A DNA stretch of 32,891 nucleotides from Paenibacillus agaridevorans (GCF_003112455.1 NZ_BDQX01000430.1:103721-136611), one strand, 5' to 3'; positions 22,465 through 31,433 are shown, counted from the first letter of the stretch. Notes: a model not told the origin generated them from the sequence alone. Translations and numbers: made by a program.

Positions 22465-25400
22465 TCACAATCCTTTCGTTCCATGACTGGAATGGTTCTG
22501 CACGATTCGTCTGAGCACGGGAGCCTTGCCGATCCCGGTGTCCTTTAATTGATATTCGTAAGCCCAACCGTCTTCGACGGTTCTCCAGGCATTAGGGTCG
22601 AAATACACCTCTCGCTCATCGCAGTTATGCACCGTGCCGAATGTATTGATCCGGCTTCCGTAAGCTTTGATTTCGATGCGATGTACGCCAGGCTCATCAA
22701 TGTCGAACTGGACAACGTACGGCGAGAATAGTATCTCTCCGATCGGCTTCCCGTCAACATACACTTCCAGGAGCGGAGCTCTGAACTTCGTAACCTGAAG
22801 TTCATAGCCGCCTTGCTCAAGCTCAAGCTCGAACGCATAGAAGGCGTTGCCGCCGTAGAACGGCATGCCTTGTTGCGTCAGCGATCCGAAGTAGCCGTCG
22901 GCTGACGGAGCAACGATTCTGGATCTTGCGCCGGCCGTCTCCACGAGGAAGGAGCCGAGCAAATAACAGGCTTCGACATTCGTCTTGCGTCCGAAAGGCA
23001 GGCTTAATACGATCGTATTCTCTCCCGGCTCAAGCGGGGGAAGCTTGCATATCTCAATGGAGCGGTCCACGTAATAACCTTGCTTCTCCTTGCTCAGCTT
23101 AATGCCATTTACGATAATATCCGTCCCATCGATATTCTCCAAAGCCAGGCCGGCGTTCTCGCAGCGGATGTCCGAATGCACCGTAAACCTGAGTTCTAGC
23201 GTTGGGACTTCGCCGACGAACGACGCTTCCTGAGCCCATGGCTGCGCCAGCGCCGCCTTTCGTTCCGGGTACCCAACAATCGCGCGGCAAAGATTATCGA
23301 TGCGCAGGAGCTCCTCCGTACGCTGCCAGGCCCCTCCGTTCAGACGATATTCTGCCAAGTCGAGCAGCAGCACGTTGTCTTCCTCCAGACGGATTTCGAC
23401 CGGCACGTCGAACAGATTACGTTCTTCCAATACCCGTGAGGCTTGTCTTGATTGCTCCTCCGAGTTTTCGCCATATTTTGAGTCTGATTCCGGAACAAGA
23501 TGCAGCAACAGGCTGTCGTGGGCATACATCCTCCGCTTTAGAACAGTAAAACCGTCCCCGTAACCGGTCTCGATAGGATGCAAATCACCTGAGAGGGTAT
23601 CGAGAAGCTCCGCCTTCCATTCACCCGCGATTGTGATCAGCACTTGATCCTCCGATACAAGATCCTCGTTCGCCTCGGCTCTGCCGTTGGCAATCAAGAG
23701 CCAACGCTCCTCTCCTTCGCTGCGCATCTGATATACGTATTTGTCCGAACGCTCGCCGTCCCAATTTTTTTTGTGATTCGGTTTCTTGAGAAACTTGGGG
23801 CCATCGTACCGGATATCGATCGTCCTGTAAGCCTCGAGCGCTTGGAGCAGTTCATGTTTGGACAGCGGGACCCTGGTGCAGTCCGCCGCCAGCCGTGCGG
23901 GGGCCTCATCGGGCATCGCGTCGACGAACTTCGGCACTTCTCCGGCGAACACGATCTCCTTGCCCAGCTCCCTCATTCGATTCAAGAAAGCCAACGTCGT
24001 GCCGCGGATCGTCTTGCAGCCCGGAACGACAATGACGTCGTATTCCATCTCGCCGAGCTTGGCGCCCGCTTCAAGCGAAGGAATCAACGATTCCGAGATA
24101 TAATCGTAGTCGAGCATCCCGAAAAGCAGCCATTCGGTTACGTTCTTGAAGTTCGACTCCAATTGCTCCCGCACCAGATTCGTATGATTGTTGGGACCGT
24201 AATACAGCCAATACGATTCCACCGGATGGATGACGCCTACTCTAACCATAGCCCTGCCCCGGGTCATAACCGTATGAATGCGGGCAAAATGATCCTCGAT
24301 CAAAGCGTATTTCTTATACCACGGCGATTGCATGCCGATCGAAGCCGGGTAATCCCGCTTCGCTTCTCCGCCCATGCTCATCCATGTCAGATGATGAACG
24401 CGGACGGTCACGCCCAAAGCGGCCATCCAGTCTCCCTGCAGCTTATGTTTCCTAAAGTCGAAATCCCAGTTCGTCACCCCGTAGAGCTCGCTTAATACGC
24501 CTTCGCGGCCGTATTGGTGCGCGATGCTCTGGGCTTGCTTGGCGGTGCTGTATTCGCGCTGATCGCATAACATGTCGATGCCCGGAAGATGGAAGCTGCG
24601 CAGGCTGCGCATCGCTTCTCCAAGCGCCTTGGTCTGCGAATGCAACGTAGGTTCTTCCATCATGTGCCCGCATAACATAAGGCCATGTCCTTCGCACCAT
24701 TCGCCGATCTGGTCCGCAAAGGCTTGCGCAAAACGTTCCGCGATATGGTTATGATACCGGTACCGGGCGACGGATACTTCGCCGTCGCGTCGCTCCCAGA
24801 ACAATTCGGGCAGCCGCGCAATCAAACTTTCGCCGTATTGCTGCCGGTAGGTTTCGTCGAAGTCGGTTGTATAAGGCACGATGACATCCTGCTTCGCCGT
24901 TGCGTAGCCAAGAAATTGTTTATGAGGGAACTGGGGCTCGTCCGTAAACATCGCCGGCACGGTCGTGCCGAAATGTTGTCCGACCGCCTCGTAATAACGT
25001 TCGTGAGTCACCTCGACGAACCGGCGGATGGCCTCCTTGCTTAGCGTATCGACATAGGCCTGGTTATTAAACCAAGGACTGTCCTGCCCCGTCTCCAAAT
25101 AAGCATGCCAAATGGTCTCTCCGTCTGTTGCTCGGGCATCCTCGTCGCAAGGCTCATAGCTGCTTAGATACCCTTCTTCATCCAGAAATATTCGGTACGA
25201 CGTCAGCCATGTTCCTTGACCATTCGCCGCTACGGCGGCACAGGAATCGAAGTTGCCCGGCACGATCTCGCGTTCGCTTTGCCGCAAGGGCGTCCAGACG
25301 ACGTATTTGCTCCGATGCTCCGCATTCCTCGTGACGAAACCTCCGCCATAACCCGAAGGCCATCGGTCCTCGTCATACAGCCAGCATAACAGCCCTTTTT

Positions 25401-25644
25401 CCTCAGCCTGCTCGACGCACAGCTTTACCATATCCATATATTCCGAACCCAAATATTCGGTATCGAGGCCTACTCGCGTATGGATTTGGAATCCTCCCAT
25501 GCCCATCGCGGGAAATTGATCGATCTGCTCCAGCACCTGGTCGCGATCCAGCTTGGTGTTCCACGCCCAGAACGGGGCGCCCCGATAGGCGGCAGGCGGA
25601 CTCCGGAACGTATTTTTGTCGAACGGCAGTTTTGGATACAACAT
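22465..25644 (-). CDS. GH106-like glycoside hydrolase (alpha-L-rhamnosidase family)
   Basis: 1059 aa. The N-terminal half resembles the Glyco_hydro_106 catalytic region: APFWAWNTKLDRDQVLEQ, MGMGGFQIHTRVGL, LYDEDRWPSGYGGG (about 90-102), AMFTDEPQF (E236) and LSELYGVTNWDFDF (E386) are the segments expected around the active-site cleft. The C-terminal half holds beta-sandwich domains, probably carbohydrate-binding. GH106 members characterised so far are alpha-L-rhamnosidases, but this branch is large and largely untested. No signal peptide is evident, so intracellular action on imported oligosaccharide is likely. The ATG at 25644 has GGGGGA upstream, 11 bp after the permease stop. Catalytic residue assignment is inference. 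Confidence 0.75.
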   Translation of the reverse strand: MLYPKLPFDKNTFRSPPAAYRGAPFWAWNTKLDRDQVLEQIDQFPAMGMGGFQIHTRVGLDTEYLGSEYMDMVKLCVEQAEEKGLLCWLYDEDRWPSGYGGGFVTRNAEHRSKYVVWTPLRQSEREIVPGNFDSCAAVAANGQGTWLTSYRIFLDEEGYLSSYEPCDEDARATDGETIWHAYLETGQDSPWFNNQAYVDTLSKEAIRRFVEVTHERYYEAVGQHFGTTVPAMFTDEPQFPHKQFLGYATAKQDVIVPYTTDFDETYRQQYGESLIARLPELFWERRDGEVSVARYRYHNHIAERFAQAFADQIGEWCEGHGLMLCGHMMEEPTLHSQTKALGEAMRSLRSFHLPGIDMLCDQREYSTAKQAQSIAHQYGREGVLSELYGVTNWDFDFRKHKLQGDWMAALGVTVRVHHLTWMSMGGEAKRDYPASIGMQSPWYKKYALIEDHFARIHTVMTRGRAMVRVGVIHPVESYWLYYGPNNHTNLVREQLESNFKNVTEWLLFGMLDYDYISESLIPSLEAGAKLGEMEYDVIVVPGCKTIRGTTLAFLNRMRELGKEIVFAGEVPKFVDAMPDEAPARLAADCTRVPLSKHELLQALEAYRTIDIRYDGPKFLKKPNHKKNWDGERSDKYVYQMRSEGEERWLLIANGRAEANEDLVSEDQVLITIAGEWKAELLDTLSGDLHPIETGYGDGFTVLKRRMYAHDSLLLHLVPESDSKYGENSEEQSRQASRVLEERNLFDVPVEIRLEEDNVLLLDLAEYRLNGGAWQRTEELLRIDNLCRAIVGYPERKAALAQPWAQEASFVGEVPTLELRFTVHSDIRCENAGLALENIDGTDIIVNGIKLSKEKQGYYVDRSIEICKLPPLEPGENTIVLSLPFGRKTNVEACYLLGSFLVETAGARSRIVAPSADGYFGSLTQQGMPFYGGNAFYAFELELEQGGYELQVTKFRAPLLEVYVDGKPIGEILFSPYVVQFDIDEPGVHRIEIKAYGSRINTFGTVHNCDEREVYFDPNAWRTVEDGWAYEYQLKDTGIGKAPVLRRIVQNHSSHGTKGL

Positions 25645-25655
25645 CGTTTTTCCCC

Positions 25656-26489
25656 CTAACCTTTTACGGCTCCCGCAGTAATGGATTGCACGAACGCTCT
25701 TTGCGCCAGCAGATAGATGATAATAAAGACGATGGCGCTAACGGACAGCGCGGCGAATACCGGCGTATAACCAAGTATGGACGTTTTGTCGTTTAGCGTA
25801 GAGATGCCGACAGACAGCGTATATTGCGACGAGTCGCTGATCGAGATCAGCGCCCACATAAATTCGTTCCAAGCGCTCATACCGCCGAGCACCATCAGCG
25901 TGCTCAAGATCGGCATCGCCAGCGGCACGATCATTTTGATCAAAATTTGGGCCGTGTTGCAGCCGTCGATTCTCGCAGACTCGATAACTTCGTCCGGAAT
26001 GTTTCGGAAATAATTGGTGATCAGAATCAAGCCAAGCGGGGCGAAACCCTGGTAATAAGGAAATACGATAGCCGCCAACGTATTTTGAATGTTCAAATCC
26101 AGTACAAGCAAGTACATTGGAAGTAAAATAATAGGCGTCGGAATCAATAAGTTGATTAAAATCAGTCCATATAAACCTTTTTTGAACTTCATCCTCATCT
26201 TGGCGAAGGCAAAGCCGGCTAACGTAATAAACACCAAATCGACGACTAACGTCGCAGCGGTATTGCGCACCGTATTCCAGAAATATTCCGAGAGGTTCCC
26301 TTTCTGAAAGGCCGTCTCGTAATTCGAGAAGCTGAGACTGGATGGAAGCGACCATATGCTGTTCAGAAACTCGCCTTCCGTCTTAAACGACTGCAAAATG
26401 GCCCAGATAAGCGGATTTAACGAAATTACCGAATACATAGCGACGAGTAAAAACACGATAGATTGCCCTATTTTTATGCGCCTCTTCAT
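25656..26489 (-). CDS. CUT1 sugar ABC permease, UgpE/MalG type
   Basis: 277 aa, six membrane segments, with the EAA loop ESARIDGCNTAQILIKMIVPLAMP at about 180-203 that contacts the ATPase. The ATG at 26489 overlaps the stop of the preceding permease (ATGA) and has AAAGGAC upstream; a longer frame extending to 26672 lies inside the previous gene and is not credible. It forms the inner-membrane channel with the first permease. No ATPase gene is nearby; in Bacilli such importers commonly share an MsmX/UgpC-type ATPase. Confidence 0.93.
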   Translation of the reverse strand: MKRRIKIGQSIVFLLVAMYSVISLNPLIWAILQSFKTEGEFLNSIWSLPSSLSFSNYETAFQKGNLSEYFWNTVRNTAATLVVDLVFITLAGFAFAKMRMKFKKGLYGLILINLLIPTPIILLPMYLLVLDLNIQNTLAAIVFPYYQGFAPLGLILITNYFRNIPDEVIESARIDGCNTAQILIKMIVPLAMPILSTLMVLGGMSAWNEFMWALISISDSSQYTLSVGISTLNDKTSILGYTPVFAALSVSAIVFIIIYLLAQRAFVQSITAGAVKG

Positions 26490-27391
26490 CGTCCTTTGCC
26501 CCCCATCCTTCCGGCCAATTGCGCAACGATCATGATCGTGACCATCACCAGCATCATAATGACCGAAGCGGCGGTGGCGGTTCCGAAATCCTGGGTGGAG
26601 AACGCTTTGCGATAGACATAGGAAGTAATAACCTCCGATGCGCCTCCCGGTCCGCCTTGCGTCATTACCCAAACCATGTCGAACGCCTTAAGATCGGTTG
26701 TCACCGTCAGCAGCAACAATGTGCCGAAGGTCGGCAGCAAGTAAGGCAAGATGATGTAGCGCAGCTTCTGCAACGGAGTCGCGCCGTCCATCTCGGCCGC
26801 TTCCAGGAAATCTCCCGGCATCGTCATCAGATTCGCGTAAATAATAAGCATATTGAACGGGATCGTATGCCAGATCCAGGTGAGCATAATGGCCGGCAAC
26901 GCCGTATGCTCGTTGGACAGCCAGGGCTGTGCCCATTCTGCCAGCCCGATCGCTTCCAGGAACTGGTTCAGCGGCCCGATCGTCGGATCATAGATGATCC
27001 GCCAGATGCTCCCGATGACGACCATCGAGATCAAGTAGGGGATAAACAAAGCCGTATTAAAAAACCTCTTTAGCTTGATCCCCTTGTACAGCACGAACGC
27101 CAGCAAAAAACCTGTGCCGATCGAAAACAGAGAGTCTACGCCGATTAGCTTGAACGTATTCCAAAAAGCGGAATAAAATTTTTCGTCCTGTAACACTCTC
27201 CAATAGTTAGCAAAGCCGACGTAATCGGTCAGATCTCCGATGCCGTTGAATTTAAACGTGCTAATGCGCAGCGCCTTGACGAACGGAATGTACAGGAATA
27301 CGCAAAATACCGCAAAGGTTGGGAGAACAAGAAGGTAAGCCGGCACACTTTCGCGAATTTGCGACCAGAAGCCATGCTTGGGTTTAACCAT
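26486..27391 (-). CDS. CUT1 sugar ABC permease, UgpA/MalF type
   Basis: 301 aa, six membrane segments beginning at PAYLLVLPTFAVFCVFLYIPF (about 16-36), with the EAA loop EAAEMDGATPLQKLRYIILP at about 196-215. ATG 27391 has AAAGG 10 nt upstream; the in-frame GTG at 27400 is too close to that site. It is separated from the binding-protein gene by 85 bp containing a terminator-like hairpin, so it is probably made at a lower level than the binding protein. It belongs to the UgpA/MalF group, not the LplB group. Confidence 0.93.
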   Translation of the reverse strand: MVKPKHGFWSQIRESVPAYLLVLPTFAVFCVFLYIPFVKALRISTFKFNGIGDLTDYVGFANYWRVLQDEKFYSAFWNTFKLIGVDSLFSIGTGFLLAFVLYKGIKLKRFFNTALFIPYLISMVVIGSIWRIIYDPTIGPLNQFLEAIGLAEWAQPWLSNEHTALPAIMLTWIWHTIPFNMLIIYANLMTMPGDFLEAAEMDGATPLQKLRYIILPYLLPTFGTLLLLTVTTDLKAFDMVWVMTQGGPGGASEVITSYVYRKAFSTQDFGTATAASVIMMLVMVTIMIVAQLAGRMGGKGR

Positions 27392-27421
27392 TTCAATCAC
27401 ACCTTTCTAGAAAGCCGCGCG

Positions 27422-27467
27422 CAAAACGAAAAAGGCGATTGACAAGGTTTAGCATGCCAATCGCCTT
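27422..27467 (-). terminator. Attenuator-like hairpin between binding protein and permeases
   Basis: Minus strand: AAGGCGATTG (27458-27467 side) pairs with CAATCGCCTT (27432-27441 side), 10 bp with a 16-nt loop, followed by TTTCGTTTT. Lies 10 nt after the binding-protein stop. Likely gives partial termination and stabilises the upstream message. Confidence 0.7.
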
Positions 27468-27476
27468 GCCCGGTTG

Positions 27477-28820
27477 CTAGTTCTTGGTTGTTTCCTCGTA
27501 CAACTTCTGCAATTGTTCGGTTATTTCGTCCAGACTGATCTTCCCGAACAAATAGTTTGGAAGCAGATCGGTCTTAAACGCGGTGCTGATCTGCGTATTG
27601 ATCGTCGTCGGTACGAGAATGTCCGGACTGAAGCCGCCGGCCGCCGCATTCGTGAAACCGGACAGGAATTGCTCCAGCTCCGGCTCGCTTTCGATATTGT
27701 TCAAGCCGGAATTCGAATACTTAAGCGCATCTACTTCCGAGAAATGTGTTTTGGACGTAATGAATTTAAGCAGACGAACAGCTTCCTCCGGATGCTCCGT
27801 CTTCTCGCTTACCGCAAATACGTTGCTGGATCCCCCGAGCGAGCGGCTCGGCAGGCCCGCAATGCCCGGCAGCGCATACGTTGCGAGCGACATTTCTTTA
27901 GGCGCGTTGTTGATAATGTACTCCAGTTTATCCGGCGCGATCAGAAATTGGCCAAGCTTGCGCTGCACGAACATTTGCTGCATCGCCTGGAGCTCTGCCG
28001 TAATGCCGTTGCTCGGGAAATAACCTTTGTCCCACAGCTCCTTGAACGAAACCAATCCTTGCTTCACGCTTTCGCTAGAGAAGGACATCGTACCGTCCTC
28101 GAACGCGTTCGGATTGCTCGTCAATTCGTCGCGTGTATATTGATCCCAGAACAAACGCGGGTACCAGTCGATCCAGTTGTTATGCATCGACAGAGCGGTA
28201 TAACCGGCTTGCTTCAGCGTTTCGTTGTTCGCCATAAACTCGTCCCAGGTAGCAGGCGGAGTAATATTCAATTGATCGAAGATCGTTTTGTCATACAGAA
28301 CCGCGATCGTCGTCATCGTGAACGGTACGCCGTAATCGTAGTTGTCCCGTTCGCCTAACCCCTTCTTGACGACATTCCTCGCATTGTCAAGCAGCGCCGG
28401 AATAAACGTCTCCTCCCATACTTGATCGCCTTCATAGTTCTTCGTCTTCATTTCCTCGGATAGATCCTTCACCAGTCCTTGCTTGATCTGATCCGTATAA
28501 AAACCCGATTGCGTCCAGAACACGTCGGGGATTTCCCCGCCTGCTGCCAGAGCGGCGAATTTAGCGGAGTAATCGGCCGTCGGCACGTATTCATAATTGA
28601 CCTTGATGCCTGGGTTTTGTTCTTCGAACAGCTCGATGGACTCCTCGCCAACGAGTGGATTGGTGGTCAAAAGACGCAGAGTGACGGTGGGATCTTTGTC
28701 TCCTCCGCCTGTGCCAGCGTTGCCGTTTCCGCCTGCACTATTGTTGTCGCTTCCGCAGCCCGCGACGATCGTTCCGACCAGCGCGAGTGACGTCGCTAGA
28801 GTTAACGCTTTTTTATTCAT
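27477..28820 (-). CDS. MalE/UgpB-type sugar-binding lipoprotein
   Basis: 447 aa. Signal peptide and lipobox VAGC (lipidated Cys 22), a Gly/Asn/Asp-rich linker to about residue 45, then an SBP_bac_1 fold (TTNPLVGEESIELFEEQNPGIKV style N-lobe, WDEFMANNETLKQAGYTAL). It captures a sugar outside the cell and delivers it to the adjacent CUT1 permeases. ATG 28820 is chosen because it yields a proper signal peptide and has GAGGGGGA 10 nt upstream; the longer frame to 29006 has no such features. First gene of the sugar operon. An activator-type direct repeat lies at its promoter. Confidence 0.93.
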   Translation of the reverse strand: MNKKALTLATSLALVGTIVAGCGSDNNSAGGNGNAGTGGGDKDPTVTLRLLTTNPLVGEESIELFEEQNPGIKVNYEYVPTADYSAKFAALAAGGEIPDVFWTQSGFYTDQIKQGLVKDLSEEMKTKNYEGDQVWEETFIPALLDNARNVVKKGLGERDNYDYGVPFTMTTIAVLYDKTIFDQLNITPPATWDEFMANNETLKQAGYTALSMHNNWIDWYPRLFWDQYTRDELTSNPNAFEDGTMSFSSESVKQGLVSFKELWDKGYFPSNGITAELQAMQQMFVQRKLGQFLIAPDKLEYIINNAPKEMSLATYALPGIAGLPSRSLGGSSNVFAVSEKTEHPEEAVRLLKFITSKTHFSEVDALKYSNSGLNNIESEPELEQFLSGFTNAAAGGFSPDILVPTTINTQISTAFKTDLLPNYLFGKISLDEITEQLQKLYEETTKN

Positions 28821-28873
28821 CTTTTCTGCTTCCCCCTCGGGTTTATTGTGTGCGCGGCCATCTTGCCTCCCTG

Positions 28874-29007
28874 CTTGATAGCGGCGATGGCTCCACTGTA
28901 TTAGAGAACAGGGGCCGCCACAATAAACACCTTTTGCGGGCAAGCACATCTTTTGCCCCCATAACGCCTGCAAATCCGCTATTGCAAATGATGTGGCCGC
29001 TATCAAG
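28874..29007. repeat. 12-bp perfect inverted repeat flanking the sugar-operon promoter
   Basis: CTTGATAGCGGC at 28874-28885 and its exact complement GCCGCTATCAAG at 28996-29007, with 110 bp between. The right arm overlaps the last codons of the regulator gene; the left arm lies just inside the operon leader. It could be a looping operator or the residue of a repeat. Confidence 0.6.
28898..28956 (-). promoter_or_regulatory. Promoter with AraC-type direct repeats, sugar operon
   Basis: Minus strand: a weak promoter TTTATT (28922-28927), 18 bp, TAATAC (28898-28903), start near 28891. Directly upstream are two direct copies of ACA(C/T)CTTTTGC on the plus strand, at 28927-28937 and 28946-28956, 19 bp apart, spanning about -36 to -65. 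Geometry and weak -35 fit AraC-family activation, most simply by the membrane regulator encoded next door. Confidence 0.5.
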
Positions 29008-31210
29008 AAAGGTGGTCTGACTGCGAATCCATCATTTTGCGATATTGGCTAACCGGCATTTTCTCCAGCTTTTTAAACACACGGCTGAACGAAAAATAAT
29101 GCGTATACCCGACTTTTGCGGCAATTTCCTGCAGCGTATCGTTACTGTTCTCTAGCAGCGCCTTCGCTCGTTCAATTCGCACGCGAGCCAGCATATCGAC
29201 AAAATTTTCGTTAAACTCTTCTTTAAACAAACGGCTAAGATAACTGGAATGGATCTCAAACTTCTCGCCGAGCATCGATAACGATAAATCCGGATCGTCA
29301 TAATGATCTTCAATATAAGCTTTTGCCTCATATACAATGCTTTTGTTGCTCTGTTTCCCCCGGAACGCATAAATCCGCTCGGCCAACTCCTCCAAGGCAG
29401 CCTTGAACGGTCCTTCGATGTCTTCGATCGTCTCGACCGCATCCGCAGCCTCATTAAGCCGTTTAATAGGATCCTCGCCTTGCAAAGGCAAGCCGCTAAT
29501 ATCCTTATAGAGCTGGTAAACCAAATATTGCAGCAGGTTCGAAATATTCGTACGGCTGTATGATCTTTCCCTCATCGTTCCGATCAGCTCGTCCAACGTA
29601 GAAGACCACTTCGGATCTCCTTCCCGGAAGGAATGGCCAATAGATCGAATGACCAGCAAATGCTCGAACACCTCGCCTTGCCCTTTCGCGTCAATATTTT
29701 CGTACGCGATAACGGCATTGCTGCCGTAAACCGATTTGTAATCGAGCGCGTTCAACGCTTTATGGAACGACACATGCAGATGGTCGGCATTCTCCAACGT
29801 TTCCGTGACGCCTAACGTGACTGTGAGCTTCAAGTTTTGCCCGATCCAGGATTGAAGCTCTCGCCAACAATCGGATAACGTTTGGAGATGCTCCCGTCCC
29901 AGGAAAGCAATGCTCGCCGCCTGCTGCTGATTCATCCAATTCGTCCAGACCTCGACGCCTTCAGCTTCGAATACCTCCTTAACGACGCAGCTTATCGCGA
30001 ATTTCATCAAATCCTGATCCCGTTCTACATACCGCGAACTGAACACGCTATAATTGTCGATCTCGATGACGAATATCGAGATTGCGTCATAATCGCCAGA
30101 ATGTCCAAGCTCATGCAGCTCTTGCGACCAGCGTGGTCTTGCATTGGCGTCATCGGCGTTCATCAGCTCCTGAAACAGCTGCTGTCGCCGGAAATTGATA
30201 TTTTCCTTCAAATGTTGTTTCGATTGGCTGGAGTCTTTAATCAAATGCTGCAAAGCGGATTGAATAAATTTAAAATCGTCATTTCTGTCTTTCTTTTTTT
30301 TGCCGAACGCCTGGTCCACATAACTTAATATTTGCCGGGAAATCTCTTCTATTGGCTTCGATTGTTTGAACGAAATGAAGATGATGGCCAATGTTCCCAT
30401 CAAAACCGCACACAAGCCGAATACGATCCACCACATGGAAATCGTGGATGCCCATGCAAGCGAGCCGGACTGCCCGATCGAAGTGCCCACGGACCATCCC
30501 AAGTAATCGGATCGGACCAGCAACATATCTTTCCCCTGCTCGCCAAAAAGCGGCAAGCCTTCTTTGTCGTATAGATTGAGACTGCCGACATCGCTATTTG
30601 TCATCTCGTTCAGAAGCTGTTGCACCGTTCCAACGTTGACGTTGACGACGATATATCCCTTCTCTGCCGTAAACAGCGGAAATGGCTTAACAATGGAAAA
30701 GACGCTGACGAGCCTATCGTATTCCAGTTCCTTGTATTCTCTCTTGTTCGTCCAGCCGACCGGAAACGTATCCGATGACAGCGCGCGAATAAACGCTTCG
30801 TCGCCAAACGCTTCGACACGGGTTGAGATGCTCGAGCTGATGACGGTCTCGTCCGCTATGCTGTACAAGTACACGCTGTTGATCCATTTATTGTTGACGA
30901 CGAGCGCATTAAATGCGTCCGATACTTTGTTGGCGTAATAATATTTTTCGAACCGATCCTTCGTATACAAATATTTGCGCAAATCCTCGTTTTGATCGAT
31001 TTCATTAATGACAGAGCCGTCGATCGATTTGAACGTTTGCTCCAGGATGGCAACTGCATGATTCGCGAGCGCTTGTTTCGTTTTCAACGTTTGTTTCTGG
31101 GAGGACTCGTGGATCAGAACGGTGGACACAACAAAGATGATAACGACGACGCTGTAAAAAATGGGCAAATAAGAAAAAATCATTTTGACGAAAATCCGGT
31201 TAGGCTTCAA
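29003..31210 (-). CDS. Membrane-anchored AraC-family regulator with extracellular sensor
   Basis: About 735 aa, a type frequent in Paenibacillus (YtdP-like). From the TTG start: transmembrane segment at about 12-33, extracytoplasmic Cache-like sensor to about 255, second transmembrane segment at about 260-283, a HAMP-like or linker region, a degenerate GGDEF-like central domain (YDAISIFVIEIDNYSVF) and a C-terminal AraC domain with two helix-turn-helix motifs (LSLSMLGEKFEIHSSYLSRLF; LQEIAAKVGYTHYFSFSRVFKKL). It likely senses a sugar outside and activates the adjacent ABC and hydrolase operon directly, without phosphotransfer. TTG 31210 (GGGAG 6 nt upstream) gives the usual family N-terminus MKPNRIF; the frame opens at 31321 but the proposed promoter lies inside that extension. 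Confidence 0.9.
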   Translation of the reverse strand: MKPNRIFVKMIFSYLPIFYSVVVIIFVVSTVLIHESSQKQTLKTKQALANHAVAILEQTFKSIDGSVINEIDQNEDLRKYLYTKDRFEKYYYANKVSDAFNALVVNNKWINSVYLYSIADETVISSSISTRVEAFGDEAFIRALSSDTFPVGWTNKREYKELEYDRLVSVFSIVKPFPLFTAEKGYIVVNVNVGTVQQLLNEMTNSDVGSLNLYDKEGLPLFGEQGKDMLLVRSDYLGWSVGTSIGQSGSLAWASTISMWWIVFGLCAVLMGTLAIIFISFKQSKPIEEISRQILSYVDQAFGKKKKDRNDDFKFIQSALQHLIKDSSQSKQHLKENINFRRQQLFQELMNADDANARPRWSQELHELGHSGDYDAISIFVIEIDNYSVFSSRYVERDQDLMKFAISCVVKEVFEAEGVEVWTNWMNQQQAASIAFLGREHLQTLSDCWRELQSWIGQNLKLTVTLGVTETLENADHLHVSFHKALNALDYKSVYGSNAVIAYENIDAKGQGEVFEHLLVIRSIGHSFREGDPKWSSTLDELIGTMRERSYSRTNISNLLQYLVYQLYKDISGLPLQGEDPIKRLNEAADAVETIEDIEGPFKAALEELAERIYAFRGKQSNKSIVYEAKAYIEDHYDDPDLSLSMLGEKFEIHSSYLSRLFKEEFNENFVDMLARVRIERAKALLENSNDTLQEIAAKVGYTHYFSFSRVFKKLEKMPVSQYRKMMDSQSDHLS

Positions 31211-31267
31211 TCCATTCTCCCTGCTTTCGAATACCGTTGATGTTAATATCGACTGCACATATTTTTC

Positions 31268-31297
31268 ACTATATTCCATCACTGTCATACGGAACAA
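31268..31297 (-). promoter_or_regulatory. Candidate promoter of the membrane AraC regulator
   Basis: Minus strand: TTGTTC (31292-31297), 18 bp, TATAGT (31268-31273). The start near 31261 gives a leader of about 50 nt to the preferred TTG start and excludes the longer N-terminus. Confidence 0.45.
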
Positions 31298-31398
31298 TGC
31301 ACACTTTTTTACACCGTGCACATTTTGACATCAAAGCTCCCGCATTGCGCTGTGACCGTTATAATCACGTCTTTTACCTCTAACATGGCCCGCTATGC

Positions 31399-31433
31399 AA
31401 AAAAACTCCCCGAATGTAACATTCGGTGGAGTT
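31399..31433 (-). terminator. Terminator of the GH95-like gene
   Basis: Minus strand: AACTCC(A)CCGAATG pairs with CATTCGGGGAGTT, 13 bp with one bulged base and a TTA loop, followed by TTTTTTT. Lies about 90 bp after the stop codon. Confidence 0.88.

Noticed and set aside
28821..28870. Catabolite-repression (cre) site in the sugar-operon leader
   Set aside because: TGTGTGCGCGGCCA-like sequence was considered but misses several conserved positions of the cre consensus; no convincing cre site was found at the other glycosidase promoters.
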